The notes under the pieces: model-generated
What the model was told of the DNA's origin: nothing
What the model saw: the letters and a program-made list of their open reading frames with translations, nothing else
Database searches by the model: none
Translations under genes and position numbers: made by a program
Source: Hypomesus transpacificus
Taxonomy: Eukaryota > Chordata > Actinopteri > Osmeriformes > Osmeridae
Length of the DNA stretch: 64,000 nucleotides
Assembly (NCBI RefSeq): GCF_021917145.1
Contig: NC_061068.1
Coordinates: 124,001 to 188,000 of the forward strand
Direction of reading: 5' to 3'
Shown: piece after piece, positions 45,371-57,769 of the stretch
Layout of the letters: every line of letters starts with the position of its first letter
How positions within the stretch are numbered: position 1 is the stretch's first letter

Positions 45371-46025
45371 ATAACCTATGGTTTATCCACAAAAAAAGTA
45401 TGATTACTTTTGATTATTGCTGTACTTGTTTCGAATAACCCTAACCACTTTACCATAAAATATGTGCACGAAAATAAGATATTGTTTGCTTTAGTGAGTG
45501 ATTATTTGTGATGGCACAGAAAAAGGAGGGCATTTGTGTAACTGCATCTACGATAATCCCTGTTATTGGATTATTGCCTTAAACACTAATAAATTAAAAA
45601 TATTTTATTTTTGTGGTGTTGTATTTATATAGATTATCCATGTGTACACATATTCCATCAATACGGCATATGTGAACATTTTTTTATGTAAAAGCACTTT
45701 CACTGTCAGTTATAAAGTCATGTGACTGGTGGTTTCCAAATATGGTCATATCCTCCTTCTTTAATGGATCTCAAGCGATATACAGGTCACAGATTTAGCC
45801 TGTGCCAGACAAGTACTGCATTAAAACCATTAGAGGAGATTTTCCATAAAAAGGGACAATGTGATATATCCCATCATCCTTTGGCATATTCAGCTTTTTA
45901 TCTGTCAACAAACCCACTCGTTTAAACTTTGTGCTTTGACTTGTTTGGACAGGGAGCCTCCAGTGTGATAGCCGCCTCCTGAGTGGAAAATGGGGGATTC
46001 TTGAGTGACCAATCGTGTTTAAACC

Positions 46026-47333
46026 ATGGAAAAGTCTGGTCAGATGTTCGCCTCTCCACCCAATCACACGTCTCGTGGCCTCCCCACCAGCCAATGGGGA
46101 CCTCATCCCACCGTCCCAGGAGAAGTGGGCGTGGTCACCAGCTCCCAGTCAGAGATCAAGGACCTAATTGGTTTATTCTTTATGGTGACCCTGAACCTCA
46201 TCGCCCTATTGGCCAACGCAGGAGTCATGGTGGCCATTGCCCGCGCCCCTCACTTGAAAAGGTTTGCCTTTGTGTGCCACCTGTGTGCCGTGGACATGCT
46301 GTGTGCCATCCTGCTCATGCCCCTGGGCATCCTCACCAGCTCCCCCTACTTTGGCACGGTGGTGTTCACCGTGCTGGAGTGTCAGGTCTACATCTTCCTC
46401 AACGTCTTCCTCACCTGCGCCTCCATCCTCACGGTCACGGCCATCAGCGTGGAGCGCTACTTCTACATCGTGCACCCCATGCGCTACGAGATGAAGATGA
46501 GCATCAACCTGGCCATGGGGGTCATGCTCCTCATCTGGGTCAAATCCATCCTGCTAGCCCTGGTGCCCCTTTACGGCTGGCCGGCCTATGGGCCCCAGAG
46601 CTCCATCGCCGCGTCGCACTGCTCCCTCCACTGGAGCCACGGCCGGCTGCGTCGTCTGTTCGCCGTCCTCTTCAGCGTGGTGTGTTTCCTGTTCCCCGCC
46701 CTGGTCATCTTCACCGTGTACGGCAGCGTGTATAAGGTGGCGCGCTCCGCCGCTCTGCAGCAAGCCCCTGGTTCTGCCTGGGCCACCTCCACCTCCTCCT
46801 CCTCCTCGGGCAACCCCACCAAGCGGCGCTCGGACTCCATCAACAGCCAGACCACCATCATCACCGCGGGACGCAACCTGCCCCAAAGACTGTCCCCGGA
46901 GCGGGCCTTCAGTGGGGGCAAGGCCGCCCTCACCCTGGTGGTCATTGTGGGCCAGTTCCTGCTCTGCTGGCTGCCTTACTTCATCTTCCACCTGCACCTG
47001 TCGTTCGGAGCCTCGCGGCAGAGCCCGGGCGACGTGGAAGAAGCCGTCACCTGGCTGGCCTACTCCTCCTTCGCCGTCAACCCCTTTTTCTATGGCATGC
47101 TTAACAGGCAGATCCGGGAGGAGCTGGTGAAGTTCCGGCGCTGCTGCGGCTCCTCGCGGCCCGTGGAGCTGGGCGCGTCCGGCCAGGAGGGCTCCCTGCA
47201 GGAGAACTTCCTCCAGTTCCTCCAGAAGACCGGCTGCTCCACCTCCAGCCCCAGGAACAGCCTGGAGCAGGGGGCCAGGGTCCCGGTGCAGGAGGCCAGG
47301 GTGCCGGGACAGATTCCGGAGGAACCTGGCTAG
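46026..47333 (+). CDS. gpr61l: GPR61/GPR62-family orphan receptor (single exon)
   Basis: Class A orphan GPCR of 435 residues in one exon. NHT near residue 13 is a glycosylation site. Seven membrane segments begin about residue 47 (LIGLFFMVTLNLIALLANAG). The TM3 end reads ERY (143-145) rather than DRY; C119 and C199 can form the extracellular disulfide; TM6 has CWLPYF (314-319) and TM7 has NPFFYG (352-357). A Ser/Thr-rich third loop carries KRRSDSINSQTTI. The C-tail has LQENFLQFLQKTGCS and ends GQIPEEPG. Sequence resembles GPR61 more than the GC-rich, diverged human GPR62. Position just after parp3 matches human PARP3-GPR62. So it is probably the fish gpr62 locus, often named gpr61-like. Family assignment is firm, ortholog name is not. 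Confidence 0.85.
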   Translation: MEKSGQMFASPPNHTSRGLPTSQWGPHPTVPGEVGVVTSSQSEIKDLIGLFFMVTLNLIALLANAGVMVAIARAPHLKRFAFVCHLCAVDMLCAILLMPLGILTSSPYFGTVVFTVLECQVYIFLNVFLTCASILTVTAISVERYFYIVHPMRYEMKMSINLAMGVMLLIWVKSILLALVPLYGWPAYGPQSSIAASHCSLHWSHGRLRRLFAVLFSVVCFLFPALVIFTVYGSVYKVARSAALQQAPGSAWATSTSSSSSGNPTKRRSDSINSQTTIITAGRNLPQRLSPERAFSGGKAALTLVVIVGQFLLCWLPYFIFHLHLSFGASRQSPGDVEEAVTWLAYSSFAVNPFFYGMLNRQIREELVKFRRCCGSSRPVELGASGQEGSLQENFLQFLQKTGCSTSSPRNSLEQGARVPVQEARVPGQIPEEPG

Positions 47334-47447
47334 GATCCGGCCAGAACTGCAGCGGACAGGAGATCAGACAGCGTGACTCGCATGCTGTGTTGTTGTAGCA
47401 AATGAGACTTGTTATATACTGTACCACTGTATGGACTACAGCAAGGG

Positions 47448-47662
47448 TGTTCAATCCTGGTCCTCAGGGTCCACTGTTCTGTATGTTCTAGATGTTTCCA
47501 TGCTCCAACACACCTGATTCAAATTAATGGATTGTTATCAAGCTCTGTGGAAGCCTGGTAATAACCCATTCATCTAAATCAGGTGTGCTGGAGCAGGGAA
47601 ACCTCTAGATTCTAGAACATTCAGGACGGTGACCCTGAGGACCAGGATTGAACACCCCTGGA
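47448..47662. mobile_element. hAT-like MITE, copy 7
   Basis: GTGTTCAATCCTGGTCCTCA at the left end is mirrored by TGAGGACCAGGATTGAACAC at the right. The inner arms GCTCCAACACACCTGATTCA and AATCAGGTGTGCTGGAGCAG are also mirrored. Confidence 0.8.
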
Positions 47663-49654
47663 TGACAGGATCAATAACTAGCAGCACTGACCTCAGCTGA
47701 GATGCTTGTATGGAGGAGCTGGTGGATCTAGGTATTACCTTACATGGTATTCACTTCCTCAACTCTATCCTCTGGTGTTTAGCTGTCACAGTTTCAGGTT
47801 GCATGAACTGGATATTCTTACCTTATCAACCGTTTGAGTCCAAGGTAATTTTTGAACTTGAACTTTTGCAGCTCTTCCATACATCCAAACATTTCCTGTA
47901 CAGTATGCCAAATAAAACAGTACACTGTGGGTGTTTTTTGTCAATATGATTTGAATTGAGTGCTTTTGTAACGTCATAATGTCAATTGTAGAATTCTATG
48001 TTTTTTTTATAAGTTAACTTCTGTAACCACATGTATTTGCCTGTGTCTCTTCGGAACACAAATACTGTATGCTGGTTGGTGTAAATCTCTCTGTTTATAC
48101 CAACCAGTTCTGTTTATAATAATGTTTGTTTCTGTCATATTAATAAAGTGAATTAAATGAAGTGATGAGGTGTAGGAATGTTTACTATTATATTCACAGA
48201 TTAGTACAGTACACAAAGGCAAAATCTGTATGTTCTTCAGGCATCTTTAATGTCTTTAATCTTTAATTTAATCTCTTAATGTGTATGGACATAATGGTTT
48301 TCTTCTGTGGTGTGCATGTGTGTACATAATGGTCTTCTTCTGTGGTGTGCATGTGTGTACATAATGGTCTTCTTCTGTGGTGTGCATGTGGTGGTTAGTG
48401 TTCCTGCCGAGAGTAGTGGATCACGTTGGTTAGGGGACTTATTAACACACAACACAAGAGTCAACATAAAAGGATATCATTAGTCATGGGATGACCATTG
48501 CAGAGAGATGCAAAGCACACAAATCCATACACAAACAGCACGAGGGTCTTGATTAACAAACAGAATCTACGTTTTTCTAAAATCATGTTTATTTTTCAAT
48601 CCAGGAGGGCGGTTTCAGATTTGCCATCCTGTGGGCTCGCAGAAACATCTGGAAGACCAGGTGGGACACAGGGTTCCTGAACCCCGCTCTCCAATCCCTT
48701 GAACGAGGGTGGAGCAGAGAGAGATAGTCTTTTAAGCGTGGTTTTAGGATGGGAAAGGCCAATAGCTCGCTGATGTACATTTGAACTCTTCTCAGAGCGC
48801 TTAATAGAATCCTTCACAGAGAGACCTTCACTGAGAGACCTTCACAGAGAGACCACCATTATATTTACATAATCTTCTTCATCAGCTGTCTGTGCTGGTG
48901 GCTTGATTGAGGTTAATCCAGAGTGTTATGACAATGAGATCATTCCCTCTGACAGATGTTCAGCCTGGCAGACTGTTTTGCTGACCGGCTGGCTGACTGG
49001 CAGTTTTTTTTTATTAACTTGTTACCCAATAATTAAAACCCCGCTGAGATGATAATCTTAGCCACAAGATAGAGAGTAATCTCTACACAAGGTCATAAAG
49101 ACAGTGATGAACACCTACTGATCATACAGTAGCGTCAAAGTTGACTTCACTGTTTACTGGTTCATCGAGCTATGGTTACAAAGAGGGCATAGAAATTACT
49201 AACAAATAATAGCAGGGACCTGAACACACAACAGTGTAAATATAGTGAAAGTACACACACACACACACAGAATACGCACAATAAGGCACAAGTACGCATA
49301 CACACGCACACACTCACTTGAAAGCTGCTCATCAAATCCTTTGTGCATGCTTTCTTGTAGCCATTCAAAAGAGAGGACCTGGAATTGACTTCCTTTGTGT
49401 GCCAGTAGCTACAACCAGAGAGTACAATCACCAACATGATCAAAGACAGCAAGCCAAGAGGACGACATCACGTCTATGAGACAAAGATTACCCCACTGTT
49501 GCTACTAATCCAGGTCAGGTCAGACAGTCTTCTTAATGACCAACAACAGTCTTTGATCATGCGGTGGTTGGTGAGATGGTGGATAAGAGTCAGTATCCTG
49601 ATTTTGTGTTGACGACACCCAACAAAGGTCACGGCCCCTGTTGCTGCGACTCTG

Positions 49655-50210
49655 ATAGGGGAAGACATCTTAGAGGGACTGTGATAGGGGGGAGACATCT
49701 TAGAGGGGCTCTGATAGGGCGAGATATCTTAGAGGGACTGAGATAGGGGGGAGACATCTTAGAGGGGCTCTGATAGGGCGAGACATCTTAGAGGGACTGA
49801 GATAGGGGGGAGACATCTTAGAAGGGCTCTGATAGGGCGAGACATCTTAGAGGGGCTCTGATAGGGCCAGACATCTTAGAGGGACTGAGACAGGGGGGAG
49901 ACATCTTAGAAGGGCTCTGATAGGGCGAGACATCTTAGAGGGACTGTGATAGGGCGAGACATCTTAGAGGGACTGTGATAGGGCGAGACATCTTAGAAGG
50001 GTTCTGATAGGGCGAGACATCTTAGAGGGACTGTGATAGGCGGAGACATCTTAGAGGGGCTGATAGGGGGAGACATTTTAAAAGGGCTCTGATAGGGCGA
50101 GACATCCTTGAGGGGCTCTGATAGGGCGAGACATCTTAGAGGGGCTCTGATAGGGCGAGACATCTTAGAGGGGCTCTGATAGGGCGAGACATCTTAGAGG
50201 GGCTGTTCCT
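49655..50210. repeat. 29-bp minisatellite
   Basis: About 19 units of AGACATCTTAGAGGGGCTCT plus GATAGGGCG, with GGGGG-type and GACTGAGA variants. Confidence 0.93.
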
Positions 50211-50317
50211 CATTTCCACCCTTCAAGAGATGAACAAGGCACACATTTCACCTCATTATTAAACAGAGTGAGGTCCACCATGCTTAACAACCAACCCTGC
50301 TTTCTGCAGAACAGAAA

Positions 50318-50428
50318 GACAAACCTGGTAACAACCCATTCATTAGAATCAGGTGTGCTGGAGGAGGGAAACATCTAAAACATGCAGGACGGGGGGTCAG
50401 GACAGGACCAGGGTTGAGAACCACTGGA
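50318..50428. mobile_element. hAT-like MITE right half, copy 8
   Basis: CATTAGAATCAGGTGTGCTG, GGAAACATCTAAAACATGCA and the terminal GACCAGGGTTGAGAACCACT. The left half is missing or highly decayed. Confidence 0.65.
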
Positions 50429-50619
50429 CTAGTTCATCATCTCTTTCTTCACACCCACCCGTCAAATTGACACTTCCAAGTCTGGCCAAGAGAGGGCACT
50501 GTGGGTCCATGTCTTCCACCCCGCATCTCTCTTACCTCCCCTCTCATCAGACAGTTTCCAGGAACCGAAGGAGTGATGCCCAAAACAGACAAACGTCCTC
50601 CTGTCATCATGCCTGTTAA

Positions 50620-50816
50620 GAGGGTTAGGGTTAGTGCCATGGGTTAGGGTTAGGGTTAGTGCCATGGGTTAGGGTTAGGGTTAGGGTTAGTGCCATGGGT
50701 TAGGGTTAGGGTTAGTGCCATGGGTTAGGGTTAGGGTTAGTGCCATGGGTTAGGGTTAGGGTTAGTGCCATGGGTTAGGGTTAGGGTTAGTGCCATGGGT
50801 TAGGGTTAGGGTTAGG
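50620..50816. repeat. Interstitial telomere-like array
   Basis: Runs of two to three TTAGGG separated by TTAGTGCCATGGG, giving a 25-bp higher-order unit repeated about eight times. TTAGGG is the vertebrate telomere repeat. The even spacer shows local tandem amplification rather than a recent telomere fusion. Confidence 0.9.
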
Positions 50817-51489
50817 CAACTCACCAAACCCAGCTCCGGAGGACGATTAATGTCTCTTTGTTTTCAGTCGGTTTCATCAACATCACAGGAACATAATCGC
50901 AAGTCTCTGGGTAACAAAATAAAGATTACGAGCCAGACATGATCTGTACCCTGAGCTGTCATCAGAGCTCCCCTGATACCAGGCAAGATCAGATTTCTTA
51001 GAAAAGTGTGTAAATATCTAAGTTTCAACAAACTCTTGCAAGTCACTGGTGTATTTTTCCTCTGAGCCAAATGAGTATTGGGTGACACACTCAGTCGACG
51101 CTGTGCACTGTTGTGGCTGTTGTCGTTTCTCTGCATTTCCAAGAACGCTTCCTGCCTTGTTATCATCGAAAACACAATTGATGATCACTTTGATGATCCC
51201 AGCCTGTCAGCAGAGAGGGTTAGGGTCCAGACCAGACCACAGTCCATCAGTGTGCTGTGACCGTCCCTCTCCACCACCCCAGGCTCCCTGCTATTTCTCA
51301 CACAGGTCCAAATGAGCTCCTCCGCTGGGCGTGGGAGGTGTCAAGTGCCGTAAGTGACGGCCTCGTTAATCGCCCCTGAAGGTGGTCCCCAGCGAGCGGC
51401 CATGAGGTCACAGCTCCACTATGTCCCACCAGGGTGTCTCCCGACTGGGATGAGGCGACAGGGTACTGGGATTGGTCCTCGACCACCTT

Positions 51490-51640
51490 CCAGTGCGGTT
51501 CCAACCCTGGGATTGGCAACATCTGCTTTCAAGGGGGGTTCCAACCCTGGGATTGGTCGACAGCCACCCTACAGGGTGGTTCCAGCCCTGGGATTGGTCG
51601 ACAGCCACCCTCCAGGGTGGTTCCAGCCCTGGGGGCCCCG
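51490..51640. repeat. Tandem repeat of about 40 bp upstream of the caveolin-2-like gene
   Basis: GGTTCCAACCCTGGGATTGG and GTCGACAGCCACCCTACAGG-type blocks occur three to four times. They end about 50 bp before the proposed start codon and stay in frame with it. Confidence 0.8.
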
Positions 51641-51691
51641 GCCTCATGCGCTGTTGCCTCCCAGTCAGGCTTCACAGCCCTCAGACACACC

Positions 51692-53559
51692 ATGACCACA
51701 GGGGGGACCCCGGCCCAGATCCAGCTCAGCCTGGAGGACATCGAGGAGCAGGAGGAGAGCCCTTTGTGGGTCCCTCCCTCAGGGATACCTCTGGAGAGAC
51801 CGCAAGAGGGAGCGTCTACAGACCAGGTGGAGGTGGATGTGGAGGAGGAGGAAGAAGAGGAGGAATCGGTTTCAATCACCCAGAGTGACACAAGGCCTCT
51901 GGTCCAAAACCGGGACCCAAAAGGAGTCAACAAGTGTCTGAAGGTAACACACACACAGACACACACAGACACACACAGACACACACACACACACAGACAC
52001 ACACAGACACACACATGTAGACGTACTGCAGGTCCAAACATATCTTGGTACACAAATGGTGTGGTAAAGTGTGGAGCAAGTTCTATCTGAGATGAATGTA
52101 TTGTTTGCACATACTCTACACACTTCTCCTCCTGCCACTGTTGACTCTGAGATAACAAAAGTACACAGACAACCAACAAGTAACAGATCCACTCTGACGG
52201 TTATGTCTTGATGCTCAGAACATGCCAGAATGTGTATGAGATAGAGGAGAAGTTTTCAGGTGTTTTTCACGTTGAGCACACACAAAATTATTAGGTGTTT
52301 AGAGTTACAATGTACACTTGCACTGAAAACTGTCACATTTGTCTGAACTGAGTTCTGTATTACACACACTGCATTCTGAGAACCACAGGGAGTGAGATCT
52401 GCTTCTTATCACCGTGAGCTGATTCTGAGGTTGGATAATGGGTGTGTAGTACAACACTGTTCCCCAGTGGACACTTTAAGAATTACACCTCCTATGTTCT
52501 TCCCTCCTTGCATATTGAAGTTTACTTAAGCTATCTCGATACAATTGGGAAAATGCATAAAGAAATGCAAATGCCGCTACAAAAATAAAAGATGCTTTGT
52601 AACACGTACTATTATCACAAGAAACGACTAGTTGGGCATTAAACTGACTGTCCACCGTCTGTCTCGAGGTGAGGTTTGAAGACGTGATCGCGGAACCGCC
52701 GTCAGTACGGAGTTTCGATAAGGTGTGGATTGGGAGTCACGCGCTGTTTGAGGTGTCCCGGTTGTGGTTCTACCGCCTCATCTCCCTGGTGCTGGCGGTG
52801 CCGGTCTCTCTGGTGGCGGGAATCCTCTTCGCCCTCCTCAGCTGCTTTCACATCTGGTAAGCACGGGAGCGCTCCCGACTGACGCTTCCATTTGAGGGGC
52901 TGTTAGGGTTAGTACACTGATTTATGAAACACTCAAGTCTTATAAGGATAAATAAGAAGCTTTGAGAATGTAAGAGTGTGAGAATATTTTCACTGTATCC
53001 GGAAGGCCTTCCAGTATTTCTGGAGGTCAGTTCAGTATTTCCGGGGAATTTCCGGTATTTCCGGAGAAATTTCGGTATTTCCGGAGAAATTTCGGTATTT
53101 CCGGAGAAATTTCAGTATTTCCGGAGAAATTTCAGTATTTCCGGAAGTCAGTTCAGTAGTTTAGCAATTTTACAGAAACTATGCATTTCACATATGTGGA
53201 TGTGAGTTTTCAGTAGTATGGATGTGTGTGAACGTTTCATATCTGTTTGTGTAAGGACAGTCTGGATTATTTCCTAAACGGCCCCTCAAATTTAGGTGCT
53301 TCTGTCATAGTTTCAACCCCCTCCTGCTGTGACGTAGGATGTATTTGTGTCGATCTTTTCCCCATGAGATTAATTCTCGTGCTCTTGTCTCTGTTTCCTC
53401 TTCCTCAGGCTGATCATGCCCTGTGTTCAGGTGTTTCTCATCCACATGCACTGGGTTCAGACCGTGTGGGCCAGCGTGCTCAACATCGTCATCGGCCCTC
53501 TCTTCAACAGCATGGGAAAGTGCTGTGCTAGCATCAATATCCGTGTTTCAAAGGACTGA
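51692..53559 (+). CDS. Caveolin-2-like protein (3 exons)
   Basis: Membrane-scaffold protein of the caveolin family, inserted as a hairpin in the plasma membrane or Golgi. Exons: 51692-51943, 52669-52856, 53409-53559; 196 residues. The signature [20 protein letters not shown] is followed by [17 protein letters not shown] (scaffolding region), a hydrophobic hairpin [26 protein letters not shown], and a C-terminus ending [16 protein letters not shown]. It resembles CAV2 (FDKVWICSHALFEISK) more than CAV1/CAV3. Its place next to cav3 fits a separate CAV2-related lineage reported beside CAV3 in some vertebrates, so it may not be cav2 itself. The N-terminus is about 35 residues longer than human CAV2 and very acidic ([17 protein letters not shown]). 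The start is uncertain: the frame stays open upstream to 51434 through the tandem repeat. Confidence 0.87.
53030..53150. repeat. 20-bp tandem repeat in caveolin-2-like intron
   Basis: Five to six units of GTATTTCCGGAGAAATTTC in the second intron (52857-53408). Confidence 0.88.
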
Positions 53560-56500
53560 AGGAGCCAGCCAGCAAACAGCCAGCCAGCAAACAGCCAGCC
53601 TACCAGACGGTCATCTAGTCAGATACAGCCTCTTTAGCGGACCAGGATGGCAGGCAGGCAGTGGTGTGAATGGTTGGTGGGCGTGGAGGTGTTAACAGAG
53701 TTCTAAAGTAGGGTTAGGGTTATATAGTACGCGATATGACACTGGTTATCTCCAGTCCTTTGTAAAAGTATGTTTCCAACCTTGCTAGAGCCCCACTTTG
53801 CCAAAAGGAAATGAATGAAAAATGAAACAAAAATAATAATATTTTGTAAATATACCGAATATATTCACATGAATTATCTTGCATTTTGTTGGTGTGTTTT
53901 GTATTTTGTTGTTTTTTTGAGTTTCAAAATTGTTCAGAATGAATCATTAGAAACACATGAATGCTCACACAAATGTATCCGCCTCTCTCCACATACACAC
54001 ACAAACACACTTACACACACACAAACACACAAACACACACACAAAGTACATTTTGTATGCAGGTGATGAGGCAAGCTACTCACTGCAGCATCGATGATGT
54101 GGGCAGTGATGCATGTATCCATCCTGTTGAAGCCCAGGAAGATTAAGTGAACTTGCCATCTACTCTCTGGAAAAAATAGACATTATTTAAAGTGTGAAAT
54201 TGTGCATTGTATGAATGTGCAGTGAAGTTGTCAAGCTAATCTGGCATGTGTTTTTGACATCCTCATCCAGTTGTTTATAGTAGTGTAGTTCATGTTAGTT
54301 TTCAGCAACAATTCATGTGTCTACAGGGATGTAAACCATTTCGACTTAGAGACTGCCGGGTTCAGGACTGATTAACCTCAAGAGAGTCCATGTTTATTAG
54401 ACCAGCAGCTCTTTCCAAAATAAACAACCAGTTTTTCCCTCCTTGACAGACTTTGACAGTTATCTCCGCTAACAAACTGTACCCTAGTGATTCAGATCAT
54501 GTGCATTTAAAGCCTCTGCAGCTGTTGTATGATACTGAAGACACTATGACTACTGGGCCCTCAAATTCTGTTAACACAATACTTTGGTTTGCAAAATTAT
54601 CTTTCCAGATAATAGTGACAAATAAGGCGAGGTAACCCCGCCCTTAAACATATTTTTCCGATCATTCGATTTGATGTCATAAAAGGTTTTAGAAGATAAG
54701 AGTAGAAGATGTCCTGTATGCACAGCGTCCTGAGATATGTAGGGACGTACAGGAAATGTAGGGGAGAGAGAGAGAGAGACAGAGAGATACAGAGAGAGAG
54801 ACAGAGAGAGAGAGATAGAGAGAGAGAGAGATAGAGAGAGAGGGGACATGCAGAAATGTCCCTAGCCTGAATCAAACCTGTGCACCTGTGTCAGGGCCCC
54901 CCCCCCCAGACATGGCGCGCCCCACCCAGAGAGTCGCCTTGGTCACGAGTTCTCCATGGGACCCACTACAACCACTCACAACGCTTCCAGAGAAATTACT
55001 GGGCCATTAAATCACTACGGTCTCTCATGGAGATAGTTTTTCAGCTTAGCGTGCCAGTGTGGACTTCTAAAAAGAGGAGGCGTGGCCTGTTAGCAGACTG
55101 ACTCTGCTTGCCGGGGCGGTTTCCACGGCGGCTAGAGACAGGCTCTCCCTGACACTTCCTGATCTATTCCTGTGCTGCCCGCTCTCTCTGGCCCGCTCTC
55201 TCTGCACTGCACTCACACCCTGCCAGGAATACTCCTCTGATTGGCTCTCATGCACTCCCATTCTGCGTCTCTTTCCTTTCCTTTCCTTCCTCACTCACCT
55301 CATCCCTTGTTTCCTTTCCTTCCTCTCCCCCGCCCCAGCCTTCTTTGACCCTCTCCTTCCCTCCAATAATCCCTTCTCCTCCCCTATCTTCTCTTGCCCC
55401 ACTGCTTCCATCCCTCCTTACACCCCCCCCCCCCTCCTTACACCCTCCCTCCTCCCCCCATCCTCCCTTCTACCCACCTCCTCCCCCCCTTCCCCCACCT
55501 CCCTCCCTCCCTTCTCCTCCTCCCATCCTCCCTCCCCTCCTCCCCCCTCCTCTCCCTCCCTCCTCCTCCCCCCTCCTCTCCCCCCCTCCCTCCCTCCCCC
55601 CTCCTACCCCCTCCTGGTGTGTTCACCCACAGGGAACTGGGGCAAGGCTCACTAGGCTACTGTCATGGTTCCCTGCATTCTAATCTGGTAGAGACCCGAG
55701 GCTCTGCTAGACTGACAGGACGGTGTTGATCTGGATAAATAGCAACAGTTGGCCAAGTGGGACCGCCCGTCAAAAAGGCCATGCCTTTGCCTGCATCTCA
55801 TTCCCTGCCACCACAACATCAACGTGCTGTATCTATGGGTTTGTTTATGCTACAGCATATTTAGACTGTGGTGAGTGATCGGAGCAACTGCACACAGGCA
55901 AGGACGAACGAATACTTTTTTATTACTAGGGAGGATTAGATTTTATAGAGTCATATTCAACTGGATTGACAGTTTTAATGTTGTCGATAATGTTGCATCC
56001 ATCCGTGCTGCCGTGAGAACTCGTGCAGCATTGGGAAGAACAAGACGAAACATTGGAGGCAAAAAATAAGTTTGTCACTCACTGTTTTGCTTCATGTCAC
56101 AGCACTGAGAAATACTTCACAGTTGCTTAACCAGTTCAGTACTGGTAGGTACAAGTAAACCCAGTACAGCGTTTTGTTTCATGGTAGCCTACAGTAGGCC
56201 TATATTATCCAAGAATGCCAGAGAATAGCCAGAAATGCTGGTACAGCACATTGCGTAGTAGAGTCCCTATATTGAGGCAGTGACGTCTACCCAGTAGTAG
56301 CCTGCGGACCACTAGAAGATAGCCCATAAATTAAAATGTGACATTTAATCAATTTCACCTGCTGGCTGTGTAGCCTATGGAACATGGTGTAGATACATCA
56401 GTGCCGTGTTGTGAACTTCACAGAAAGCGCACTAATTGTAACACTTTTTACAGTGTCAGCAGAGTTCAGTTATAACGAGCACTGAACAAGATTTTTAATC

Positions 56501-57769
56501 AAAGATATTTTTATCTCAGGAAGAAAGGAAGTTAAAAGCTGATTGCAGTCTGAGAACGAGGATGTCATTATCTGGCTGTCGTCAGACAGGTTCAACCAAG
56601 AACCATTCATCAACTGATATTTTATGACTACAGGTACACCTTTAATTTGAATATACGTTTTTCGTGTTTTAAATTATGAACACCTTCCAAAATGACATTT
56701 ATCATGACATTATAAAATATAATATTTAAATATGACACGATGACAGTGCCCACATTATGGTTTGAATTGTGAGTAGGATCACGGTGAACTAGCTACGTGT
56801 CCATGACCGACTGTTGGACAGTAGCAAAACAAATACGCTATCCCGCATCAGTCTGAACTAATACGCAGGAGTCAAGTGAGTGGAATGAGTTCAAGCTCAT
56901 TGACATGCATGTGCACGGAGGATTGGTTTCAACGTTTCATGAATGAAAAGATGAGGAGAGGAGAGTAAACACAATCAGATGAAAGCTTGACTGGGTGAGT
57001 CACCTATCCAGCACGACTCTCTACGACATTGTAGGCCTTTTTTTAAATGCTTCATTTGCACATCTACGTTGTCATAACATCCAAAATAAATCTGATTTGT
57101 TTTCTTCTGACACTAGAACACAGAATGTAGAACATAATGAAATAATTAAAACATATGACACAAATAAACGGCTTTACAAAAGATGCTAGTATAGTTATTG
57201 TATCTGAAGAGCTCTTAGTAAGGGGTGTTATAGTTGCAGTAATGTTTCTGTCTGAAAGCTTGTGGACTGTGGAAGGTTTGCGAGGTGAAGTGGGACAGAG
57301 AGTGTCCTCACAGCTAACATCACCCTGGAGTGGAAATTCATGCCACCATGCAAGCCCTGCCCGGTCGACCCCACAGCTCTGTGTGAAATGTGACACGCCT
57401 AAGGTTTCCCTTTAAGACTCTGCTTTAGCTTTAACGTACGTGAGAGTTAGTGAGTGTTTGTGTGTGGTGTGTGTGAGTCTGTGTGTGAGTGTTTGTGTGC
57501 GTGTGTGTGTGCGCGTGTCTTTTAGGTGGGGCATTTGCAGCAGCTGTCCACTGGCATTTTAGACGCGTCGTCACGGTAGGGGAACGGGATGGTCGGGAGG
57601 GAGCGAGGGGGGAGGGGGCGAGGGGGGGGGAGGGGGCGAGGGGGGAGGGTCTCGACAGTGCTGAGAGGGGTGCCTGCACTCTGCTCCGGGTGGGTCCACT
57701 CTTGCTAGCCTCTCCTCTGGCCTCCACGCCCGTCTCTGCCCCAGCCTCTGCCCCAGCCTCTGCCCCACC
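53560..57769. other. Caveolin-2-like 3' UTR and intergenic region to cav3
   Basis: No gene recognised. It has CA repeats at about 53990-54045, GA repeats at about 54760-54840, a CTCC-rich tract at 55340-55615 and a G-rich stretch at 57600-57650 close to the cav3 start, probably in its promoter or 5' UTR. Confidence 0.6.

Larger units (their letters stand above)
41430..46025. other. parp3 3' UTR and parp3-GPCR intergenic region
   Basis: No gene recognised. It contains a 43-bp unit (TGTCACAGTATCTGCTGTCA core) repeated three times at 41630-41775, a hAT-like element, a GA microsatellite, the 36-bp minisatellite and a SINE head. Confidence 0.6.
47334..51691. other. Intergenic region between GPCR and caveolin-2-like gene
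   Basis: No gene recognised. It holds MITE copies 7 and 8, a 35-bp repeat of three units (48290-48392, TAATGGTCTTCTTCTGTGGT core), a 29-bp minisatellite, telomere-like repeats and a roughly 40-bp repeat just before the caveolin gene. Confidence 0.6.
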
